Part shown: positions 57,375 to 64,000 of the stretch, piece by piece | Layout: each line of letters starts with the position of its first letter | How positions within the stretch are numbered: the first letter of the stretch is position 1 | Source of the DNA: JANXQG01 sp963709175 | GTDB taxonomy: Bacteria; Planctomycetota; Planctomycetia; Pirellulales; Thermoguttaceae | DNA: 64,000 bases | NCBI GenBank assembly: GCA_963709175.1 | Contig: CAVPVK010000011.1 | Span: 310,001 to 374,000 of the forward strand | Direction of reading: 5' to 3' | Notes under the pieces: model-generated | Databases searched by the model: none | What the model was told of the DNA's origin: nothing | Seen by the model: the letters and a program-made list of their open reading frames with translations, nothing else | Position numbers and translations under genes: made by a program

Positions 57375-59606
57375 GTGAATACCGATAGGAAGCCAGATAC
57401 CCAGTGCTCGACATCCGAGGAACTTCGGCAATTGCTCGATCGGTCGCTCTCGGGCGAGTGGCAGGAGCGGATGACTCATCACTTGGACGACTGCACGTGC
57501 TGCCAGGCGAAACTGGAGGCGCTGGCGACGGAGGGAAGCAATATTTCGCAAGTGATCGAGCGGCTTCATGAGGCCGAACCGATGGCGACGTCGGCCTATT
57601 GGCCTGCGCTCGATTTGCTCACCGCGGAAGGCGGTCAGGCGGTGGTTGCGCAGACAACCGTCAAGACAGTCGGCCAGGCGCACCGCCGCGCGCTGGATTT
57701 TCTCGACCCGCCGAGCGATCCGGCCTTCCTCGGCCGGTTGGGACAATTCGACGTGATGCGCGTCCTGGGCCAGGGCGGCATGGGAATCGTCGTCGAGGCA
57801 TTTGACACCCGGCTGCAGCGCAACGTGGCGCTGAAGGTGCTCGATCCGGACCTTGCTGGCGACGAGATCTCGCGGCAGCGATTCTGCCGGGAGGCCCGAG
57901 CGGCGGCTTCGATCACGCACGAAAACGTCGTCGCCGTGCATCAAGTCGAAAAAGCGAAGGAAGACGGGCTTGCCTTCCTGGTGATGCAACTCGTTTCCGG
58001 CGAGTCGCTGGAGCAGCGCCTGCGCCGCGTCAAACAACTGTCCATGCGCGAAGTCGTGCGCATCGGCCTGCAGGCCAGCCAGGGTCTTGCGGCGGCGCAT
58101 GCCCAAGGTTTGATCCATCGCGACATCAAGCCCGGCAACATCCTGCTTGAAGAGCCGTCTGACCGCGTAAAACTCACCGACTTCGGTCTTGCCCGCGTGG
58201 CCGATGAGATGAAACTGACTCGCACGGGCTTTGTTTCGGGCACGCCGCTTTATATGGCTCCGGAGCAAGCCCTCGGCGGAGAGGCCGACACGCGTTCCGA
58301 TCTATTCAGCCTGGGCGCCGTGCTGTACGAAATGCTGCGCCGGTCAGCCGCCTTTTACCGGCAATTCGGCGCCGGTTATTCTCAAGCAGATCGTTGAGGC
58401 AAAGCCGCGTCCCCTGCGCGAGTTTAATCCGTCGGTCCCCGAGTGGATGAGCGTCACCATCGAACGCTTGCTGGCCAAAAAGCCGGCGGACCGCATCCAA
58501 TCCGCCGCGCATCTGGCGGAGCTTTTTGAGTTTGAGTGGGCGCTGATGAAGACTTCCTCCGAGGACGTGCCCACCGTTTGCGAGGAAGAACAGCGAAGGC
58601 GGGTCAACCGCAGCCGGCGGATCACCGTTGCAGTTGGCCTGGCTTCCCTTGCGATAGGGCTGCTTGCCGGAATGCTTCTCGCGCCGCGTGGACGTCCCAC
58701 GGTGTCAGCAGCAGGACAAATCGCAGCCGCCGCCGAACCAGTGGCGGTGCTGAGCGCCAATGACGGCGCGGTATCGTCGGTTTCATTCAGCCCTGCGAGC
58801 GAGATGGTTGCAACGGCCATCGAAGACGGCTCGGTCCGGCTGTGGGATCTGCCGGCCAGGAGCGTCAAATACACCTTCATCGCCCATCGCGGCGCCGATC
58901 GGGTACGCAGTTTTCTCACAAGGATGAACTGTTCGCGACCGCTGGCGACGATGGCATTATAAAACTCTGGGAGCCTTCGCAACCGGCGCCTCTGAAGCGT
59001 TTCGAGCATTCCAGCGCCGTCCGCGGTCTGGCATTTTCGCCCGACGACCGGACCTTGTATGCCGGCGACTGCGGCGGCACGATACGCGCGTGGTCGATTG
59101 CCGGCGATCGACCTCCCGTCGAGGCGCGACAGCCTGGTGCAATCTATGCGGTCGCTATTTCTCCCGATGGCGAAATGCTGGCCACCGGCGGCACCGACAA
59201 AATAGTCCGGCTGTGGAACGGCAAGACACTCACCCAGAAACTTCTCTTGGAAGGACATTCCGGGCCAATTAACGGATTATCGTTCGATCTCTCCGGACGG
59301 CGATTGGCCTCTGTCGGCTGGGATAAGACTGTGCGGATCTGGGACGTGGGCAGCGGGCAGCGCGTAAGGTCGTGGCTTGGGCACGAAGGGGAGATTGAGG
59401 CGGTCGCCTATTCGCCTGACGGCAAGAAACTGGCTACCGGCGGCTCGGACGGTGCTGTGAAAGTATGGAACGGAGAGACTGGCGAGCCGCTTGTTGCCTA
59501 TCTCGGTCACAATGGCCCCATTCAATCAATTCGCTTCAACCCCGACGGCAAAATACTCGCATCCGGCGGCCGCGACGGCACAGTACGGATTTGGAATAGT
59601 GACTGA
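57375..59606 (+). pseudogene. Zinc-finger/Ser-Thr kinase/WD40 membrane protein, two frameshifts
   Basis: GTG start at 57375. The N-terminus has a zinc-finger of the anti-sigma type (THHLDDCTCCQAKLEAL). The kinase domain has MRVLGQGGMGIVVEAF, NVALKVL, LIHRDIKPGNILLEE and DFGLARVA. The first indel lies near 58333 (remove one base to get AGQPPFTGNSAPVILKQIV). A helix (VAVGLASLAIGLLAGMLL) follows, then at least six WD40 repeats (SVRLWDLPAR, IIKLWEP, IVRLWNGKTL, TVRIWDVGS, AVKVWNGET, TVRIWNSD). The second indel is near 58900. About 743 residues. The repeats would sense signals outside. Confidence 0.9.
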
Positions 59607-59628
59607 AATAACCTGGCCGTAGCGTTGG

Positions 59629-59670
59629 CCGAGTGAAACGAGTCCCACCGATTTCCCTCGTTTAACTCGG
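59629..59670. promoter_or_regulatory. Inverted repeat after the kinase gene
   Basis: Arms of 14 bases (59629-59642 and 59657-59670) match at 13 of 14 positions around a 14-base loop. No T-run follows. It may be a terminator-like hairpin or a recombination site of the small element that follows. Confidence 0.45.
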
Positions 59671-59779
59671 CTCACCCTAAAGCCCCCGGAACAATTAACC
59701 GCTAACCGTTTGGTTAGAAGCGAACGACGTCGTTGCATGACGGGTTGGATTCCACCGTTGCCAATTCAAGTTGCTTGAC

Positions 59780-60019
59780 CTAGCCTGCCTTGCAACCCCC
59801 GCCGCGATTGTCGACGGGCTGCCATTGCCGCGAGATCTGGCGCTCGAGGTACCCGTCCAGATCGGCGCGGCGGATGCGGATGCTGTTGCCGATGCGTGCG
59901 TGCGGAAGGGTTCCACGGCGGATCAGTCGCCGCACCGTGTCAGAACTGACATTCAGGTAGGCGCCGGCCTGGGGAACGCTCAAGACGACCGGCTGGATCG
60001 GGGTATCGGCAATTTTCAT
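59780..60019 (-). CDS. Excisionase-family helix-turn-helix protein
   Basis: 79 residues. VVLSVPQAGAYLNVSSDTVR then RLIRRGTLPHARIGNSIRI and RADLDGYL is the standard HTH_17/excisionase pattern. Such proteins set the direction of integrase reactions. No integrase gene lies beside it, so the element is incomplete or the gene has been kept for other use. It follows a small ribbon-helix-helix-like gene on the same strand. Confidence 0.85.
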   Translation of the reverse strand: MKIADTPIQPVVLSVPQAGAYLNVSSDTVRRLIRRGTLPHARIGNSIRIRRADLDGYLERQISRQWQPVDNRGGGCKAG

Positions 60020-60085
60020 TTAGGACTCCTCCGTGTGAAGATCTTGGATATGGGAGCGGTAGGTGCTTGGGTCTCGCGAAATGGG

Positions 60086-60286
60086 TCAGTTCCGTAACTC
60101 GTCGCTAGGGATCTTCGTCTGATCGACGAAATCCCGCAGACGCTCGCTCAAGAGGCGTTCCGCCACTTCAGCTACGTTCTTGCCGTGCAGACCCTGCTCC
60201 GCCAGCCGCGTGAGGATCTTCACGATCTGCGGCGTGGTAGCGATGGTGATCTGCTGAGTGGGGGTGACGTTCTTGGGCTTCGGCAT
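60086..60286 (-). CDS. Small ribbon-helix-helix-like protein
   Basis: 66 residues. The sequence QITIATTPQIVKILTRLAEQ and KNVAEVAERLLSERLRDFVD resembles ribbon-helix-helix DNA-binding proteins or antitoxin halves. It lies 66 bases upstream of the excisionase-like gene on the same strand, with the two probably transcribed together. The toxin partner of an antitoxin module is not seen. Confidence 0.65.
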   Translation of the reverse strand: MPKPKNVTPTQQITIATTPQIVKILTRLAEQGLHGKNVAEVAERLLSERLRDFVDQTKIPSDELRN

Positions 60287-60463
60287 ATGGAATAAGTATT
60301 TAATAGTTATGGCAGATTTATCGGCTCATTGTCAATAGAGGCTCTTTCAATCGGTCTCCAGCGGACGGTTGCACAAAAAAACCGAAAACTGCCATTGGCG
60401 GCGGAAAAAAACTCATGTACACTCCAGGGCGGATGGAAATGCATTATTTCAAGGAGGGTATCA

Positions 60464-60733
60464 ATGCTTTCACTTCGCTTTTCGGCCGATGACTATGCGT
60501 TTGTTTACTCGGCAGGACGCCCCATCGGGGCCATCCTCGTAGGCGCGAGTAAGGGCCAACGGCAGTTCTCACTGCTTTTTTCCGGCCAAGCCGACGACTT
60601 TGAGATCCTTCGCCCCCCCGTCGTCCAACGGCGTTACGGCCGGGAAGAGTTGGAGCGACTGGAGTCACGATTCTTGCGTAACCGTTCGGCGTATCAATCT
60701 TCGCAAGAATCTTTACTGGTTTACCAGGATTAA
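60464..60733 (+). CDS. Small protein of CsrA-like layout, function uncertain
   Basis: 89 residues after an AAGGAGGG site. The pattern MLSLRFSADDYAFVYSAG, IGAILVGASKGQ, RQFSLLFSGQADDFEILRPP and VVQRRYGREEL runs parallel to the strand order of CsrA (start LxLxR, then GxxIxxxV, then FSxxxxAPxxxxIxRxE). Identity is too low to be sure. CsrA binds GGA in RNA leaders. The site before the gene is itself AAGGAGG. Confidence 0.6.
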   Translation: MLSLRFSADDYAFVYSAGRPIGAILVGASKGQRQFSLLFSGQADDFEILRPPVVQRRYGREELERLESRFLRNRSAYQSSQESLLVYQD

Positions 60734-60850
60734 CCATCTTTGAGATTCTTGCCGTTTGTATCGGTTATGCCCGACATTCCTTCAATGCCGGTGGCAACGG
60801 CTGCCGATGCACAACGGTAGGCACTCCGTTCAATTCAAGGGGGGAAATCC

Positions 60851-61174
60851 ATGAATCGCCGCATAATCCTTGCGCTGGCTTGCGTTGCCGTACTCGGCAC
60901 GCTCTGCCTCGCGTCGCAGGCCCAGGCTCAGGCCTTCAACCAGCAATGGGGCCAGTCGTATAGCACCCAGGACTGGAACCGCTTGTACCACTATCCGTAC
61001 GTCTATTATCCCCAGAATTTTTGGGGGCCAGACTATTACCGCAGCTCGGGCAACATGTACTTTCGTTACCCGCCAGAAATGCAGATCCCCGTCTACAACC
61101 GCCAGTGGCATAACGAATACCCACAAGAGCGGCGATACTACGGCGGGCACCATTTCAGTCTCGATGTGTTTTAA
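60851..61174 (+). CDS. Small secreted protein (planctomycete 'calmodulin-binding' type)
   Basis: 107 residues. The signal peptide is LALACVAVLGTLCLASQAQA. The mature part is rich in Tyr/Trp/Asn and has WGQSYSTQDWNRLYHYPY, YPQNFWGPDYYRSSGNMYF and a C-terminus GHHFSLDVF. As far as I know such sequences are found mainly in planctomycetes and were labelled calmodulin-binding without firm evidence. The function is unknown. Confidence 0.8.
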   Translation: MNRRIILALACVAVLGTLCLASQAQAQAFNQQWGQSYSTQDWNRLYHYPYVYYPQNFWGPDYYRSSGNMYFRYPPEMQIPVYNRQWHNEYPQERRYYGGHHFSLDVF

Positions 61175-61203
61175 CTAGCCGCAGGTCAATCATTTTTCGC
61201 GTT

Positions 61204-61239
61204 AAGGGCCCTTTGCCTTGCACGGCGCAAAGGGTCCTT
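61204..61239 (+). terminator. Hairpin before the nuo operon
   Basis: Arms AAGGGCCCTTTGC (61204-61216) and GCAAAGGGTCCTT (61227-61239) pair with one G-T wobble around a 10-base loop. It ends the small secreted protein transcript. The T-run is absent but the stem is strong. Confidence 0.6.
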
Positions 61240-61309
61240 CCATTTCTTGGCAGCAATACTACAATGGTTTGACAAAAGTTAGCCAACGGACACGAGCTTC
61301 TTACTGATA

Positions 61310-61813
61310 ATGGAAACGGTCAGCGCCGTCCCGGTCTTTCTCATGTTTGCCTGCGTGGCGGGGCTGGCCATGGCGCTGTTTGCCATTGCGGCAACACTGA
61401 ATCCTCGGCAATACGTGGGGCCCGTGCAGAAAATGCCCTACGAGAGCGGGATGGATCCTATCCATGACACCCGCCGCCGCTTCGACGTCCGCTTCCACCT
61501 GATCGCCATCGCCTTCCTGGTCTTCGACGTGGAGGTGCTATTCCTCTATCCCTGGGCCGTGGCTACCAAACGGCCGGAAGCAACGGCCAGCGCGCTGGTA
61601 GTGGCGACTCTTCCGCCTAAAGGCGGTACTACGAGCGCATCGCCGACGGTGGAGGCGGCGGGACCATTGGCGACGGCCGACATTTCCGCCGCAGTGGAGC
61701 AGGGATTGGCCAGCGATCGGAATATCGTTTTTGCCTCCTCGATGGTCTTCATCGCGCTGCTGGGCCTCGGGTTCCTCTACGACTGGCGGAAGGGGGTGTT
61801 TCAATGGCGGTAG
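61310..61813 (+). CDS. nuoA: NADH-quinone oxidoreductase subunit A, with palindromic-element insert
   Basis: 167 residues. The three transmembrane helices are MFACVAGLAMALFAIAA, FHLIAIAFLVFDVEVLFLY and FASSMVFIALLGLGFLYDW. YESGMDPIHDTRRRFDVRF is the conserved loop. Between helices 2 and 3 the family has a short loop, but here about 60 residues occur. Their centre (SALVVATLPPKGGTTSA) is encoded by a palindrome at 61592-61638 whose outer arms (61592-61602 and 61628-61638) match 10 of 11. NuoA is a small membrane subunit of complex I. The gene overlaps nuoB by 10 bases. Confidence 0.94.
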   Translation: METVSAVPVFLMFACVAGLAMALFAIAATLNPRQYVGPVQKMPYESGMDPIHDTRRRFDVRFHLIAIAFLVFDVEVLFLYPWAVATKRPEATASALVVATLPPKGGTTSASPTVEAAGPLATADISAAVEQGLASDRNIVFASSMVFIALLGLGFLYDWRKGVFQWR

Positions 61814-62331
61814 CTGATTTGATGGATCAGGTCGCCGTGACCCGGTTGGATGAACTGGTCAGTTGGTGCCGCAAAAACAGTCTTTGGCCCATGCCCTTTG
61901 CGACCGCTTGTTGCGGCATTGAGCTGATGGCCGTAGGCGCCAGCCGCCACGACATCGCCCGATTCGGCTCCGAGGTTTTCCGCTTCAGTCCCCGCCAGTG
62001 CGATCTGATGATCGTCGCCGGCCGCGTGGTCATGAAGATGCTTCCCGTGCTGCAGCGGATCTGGCAGCAGATGCCCGAGCCAAAGTGGTGCATCTCCATG
62101 GGGGCTTGCGCATCGACGGGCGGCGTGTTCGACACATACTCCGTCGTGCAAGGAATCGACCGTTTCATCCCCGTCGATATGTACGTGCCCGGCTGCCCGC
62201 CGCGGCCAGAGCAGTTGATCCAGTCGGTGGTCGATCTCCAGGAGAAGATCCAACGCGAGGGGACGATGTTCGGCAAGGAGTTCTACGCAGCCTCTCGGCA
62301 GCAGACCAAGCGGGCCCTGCAGGAGCCGTAA
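61804..62331 (+). CDS. nuoB: NADH-quinone oxidoreductase subunit B
   Basis: 175 residues. The cysteines of cluster N2 are in FATACCGIELMAV, CISMGACASTGG and YVPGCPPRPEQLIQ. The subunit sits at the junction of the hydrophilic and membrane arms and passes electrons to quinone. The gene starts inside the end of nuoA, giving coupled translation. It is intact and typical in length. Confidence 0.97.
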   Translation: MAVADLMDQVAVTRLDELVSWCRKNSLWPMPFATACCGIELMAVGASRHDIARFGSEVFRFSPRQCDLMIVAGRVVMKMLPVLQRIWQQMPEPKWCISMGACASTGGVFDTYSVVQGIDRFIPVDMYVPGCPPRPEQLIQSVVDLQEKIQREGTMFGKEFYAASRQQTKRALQEP

Positions 62332-62337
62332 GGAAAT

Positions 62338-62847
62338 ATGCCTCTTCAACAGACCCTCGACGCCCTTCGCGCCGCCTTCGGCGACTTGCCTGCCAGCGAG
62401 TTCCGCCGCGAAACCCGCGTGGTCGTTCCGGCAGAGAGACTTCACGAGATCCTGGCGTGGCTTAAGCAGCAGGGATTCGATCTGTTGGTCGATATTACCT
62501 GCGTTGACTACCTCCATTATCCGGGGGCGAAAGACCGCTACGGCCTGGTTTATCTATTGGCGGGAACAGAGTACGGGGCACCCGCTGCCGGGTCGCGGCT
62601 AACAGTACGGGCCTTTGTCAACGACCCAACCCCCGCCGTCCCTTCCGTAGTCGATCTCTGGGAAGGGGCCAACTGGATGGAGCGCGAGGTCTGGGATATG
62701 TTCGGCATCCACTTTGAGGGACATCCCGACCTGCGGCGAATCCTCATGCCCGAGGAGTTCACGACCTTCCCTCTGCGGAAAGACTATCCGCTCCAAGGGA
62801 TGGGTGAAAGACACAACTTCCCCGTTTTGAAACGCGGAGAAAGTTGA
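62338..62847 (+). CDS. nuoC: NADH-quinone oxidoreductase subunit C
   Basis: 169 residues. The family motif is ANWMEREVWDMFGIHFEGHP and then RRILMPEEFTTFPLRKDYPL. The start MPLQQTLDALRAAFGDLP follows nuoB after 6 bases. NuoC is part of the hydrophilic arm of complex I and contacts NuoD. It is separate from NuoD here (in some bacteria the two are fused). Confidence 0.97.
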   Translation: MPLQQTLDALRAAFGDLPASEFRRETRVVVPAERLHEILAWLKQQGFDLLVDITCVDYLHYPGAKDRYGLVYLLAGTEYGAPAAGSRLTVRAFVNDPTPAVPSVVDLWEGANWMEREVWDMFGIHFEGHPDLRRILMPEEFTTFPLRKDYPLQGMGERHNFPVLKRGES

Positions 62848-62849
62848 AA

Positions 62850-64000
62850 ATGCCCCTAACCCTTTCTCAACTTACCGAACTCCCGCCTCCGGGCGATCCG
62901 CAGGCATACCTATGGACGATGAATTTCGGCCCCCAGCATCCGGCCACGCACACCACGCTGCGGCTGCTGCTGAAGCTCGAGGGAGAGCGAGTGGTCGACG
63001 CCATTCCCGACATCGGTTTCCTCCATTCGGGCTTTGAGAAGATCGGCGAGAGCCTCGATTTCAACCAGTACGTGACGGTCACCGACCGCATGAACTACAT
63101 CTCGCCCATGGCCAACAACGTCGCCTGGCACATGGCGGTGGAGAAGCTGCTGGGCATCGAGATCACACCGCGGTGCAGCTACATCCGCACGATCGTCTGC
63201 GAGTTGATGCGGCTCAGCGACCATCTCCTCTGCCTGGGGGCGATGGGCCTGGACATCGGCGCTTTCACGCACTTCATGTACGCTTTCAACGCGCGAGAAA
63301 CGATCTACGATATCGCCGAGGCGCTCTGCGGCGCCCGCTTCACCAACAGCTATACGCGCGTGGGCGGCGTGATGCGCGACATCACACCGCTAGTCGTGCA
63401 AATGATCCGGGACTTCCTCGGGGAGATGCCCGGCGTGCTGGACGACATGGACCGCCTGATGGGCAAGAACCGTATCTTCGTCGATCGCCTGGAGGGGGTT
63501 GGCTTGTTGACGAAGGAGGAGGCAATCAACCGCAGTTGCACGGGGCCGATCGCCCGAGCCAGCGGAGTAACCCGCGACCTCCGCCACGACGAACCGTACC
63601 TTTCGTACGCCGACTTTGATTTCCAAGTGTGCTGTGCCCGCGAGGGCGACTGCCTGGCGCGCTACCAGGTCCGCATGGCCGAGATGCAGGAGACCCTCAA
63701 GATCCTCCACCAGGCCGTGGAAAACATCCCCGCCGGGCCAGTGAATGTTGGACCCGACCGGCGTTCCATCCTGCCGCCGCCGGGCAAGGTCTGGACGACG
63801 ATTGAGGGCCTGATCTCGCACTTCGAGCTGGTAATGCCGAACCGCGGCATGCCCGTTCCCAACGAAGAGGCTTATTGCGGCACCGAGGCGCCTAATGGGG
63901 AATTGGGTTTTTACGTCGTCGGCGATGGCAGCCAGCGGGCGTATCGCGCCCGCTGCCGCCCGCCCTCGTTCATCCATTTTGCCCTTTTTCCGCACCTGAT
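62850..64000 (+). CDS. nuoD: NADH-quinone oxidoreductase subunit D (partial, runs off right edge)
   Basis: 383 residues visible from the ATG at 62850 (GGAGAAAG site). The sequence has MNFGPQHPATHTTLRLLLKL, IGFLHSGFEKIGES, TDRMNYISPMANNVAWHMAV and CTGPIARASGVTRDLR, ending in the window near RARCRPPSFIHFALF. NuoD forms the quinone-binding pocket with NuoB. It begins 2 bases after the stop of nuoC. The C-terminus lies outside the window. Confidence 0.97.
   Translation, partial: MPLTLSQLTELPPPGDPQAYLWTMNFGPQHPATHTTLRLLLKLEGERVVDAIPDIGFLHSGFEKIGESLDFNQYVTVTDRMNYISPMANNVAWHMAVEKLLGIEITPRCSYIRTIVCELMRLSDHLLCLGAMGLDIGAFTHFMYAFNARETIYDIAEALCGARFTNSYTRVGGVMRDITPLVVQMIRDFLGEMPGVLDDMDRLMGKNRIFVDRLEGVGLLTKEEAINRSCTGPIARASGVTRDLRHDEPYLSYADFDFQVCCAREGDCLARYQVRMAEMQETLKILHQAVENIPAGPVNVGPDRRSILPPPGKVWTTIEGLISHFELVMPNRGMPVPNEEAYCGTEAPNGELGFYVVGDGSQRAYRARCRPPSFIHFALFPHL

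Overview
The window reads as chromosomal DNA of a planctomycete, probably of the Pirellulales type. The evidence is high GC with many long antisense shadow ORFs, membrane Ser/Thr kinases fused to HEAT-like or WD40 repeats, an ECF sigma factor paired with such a kinase, small secreted planctomycete-type proteins, secreted GH29 and GH16 glycosidases, and a Tat-exported Gfo/Idh/MocA oxidoreductase. I assigned the lineage from gene content only. I saw no rRNA, tRNA or CRISPR array.

Layout. 1-15.6 kb (minus strand): kinase cut by the left edge, broken sulfotransferase, two tandem alpha-L-fucosidases, a DHA2/HlyD drug-export pair, then housekeeping genes ftsY, nusB, ribH, rho and coaE. 15.9-20.5 kb: a DUF3592-like membrane protein tail to tail with polA. 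21-25.4 kb (plus): MoxR-type ATPase and VWA protein pair, then a saccharopine-dehydrogenase-like enzyme. 25.5-29.3 kb (minus): PD40 propeller protein, dienelactone hydrolase, two secreted proteins and surE. 30.2-35 kb (plus): rny-ymdB (RNA turnover), DUF2752 protein, lipoprotein, alpha/beta-hydrolase. 35-43.3 kb (mostly minus): a degraded accessory island with TPR proteins, a helix-turn-helix/AAA ATPase pair, a terminase relic, a REP-like element and a truncated REP transposase. 43.4-54.4 kb (plus): RND efflux pair whose pump gene carries about nine frameshifts, a Tat oxidoreductase, a GH16 enzyme and an unusual polysaccharide-export protein. 54.4-60.7 kb: mug, a small protein, SDR, ECF sigma plus kinase-WD40, an excisionase-like pair and a small CsrA-sized protein. 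60.8-64 kb (plus): secreted protein, then nuoABCD of complex I, cut by the right edge.

Together these genes suggest an organism that degrades fucose-rich and beta-glucan-type polysaccharides, exports its own polysaccharide, and uses kinase/ECF signalling.

The most notable points are: (a) about twenty single-base frameshifts, all in accessory genes, with nine +1 events packed into 1.5 kb of the RND pump; (b) palindromic or low-complexity repeats that appear to have entered the reading frames of nuoA, coaE and nusB; (c) an export protein with an internal duplication and an autotransporter-like strand motif; (d) a deletion or duplication scar joining a REP transposase to a 45-bp copy of a TPR gene segment.
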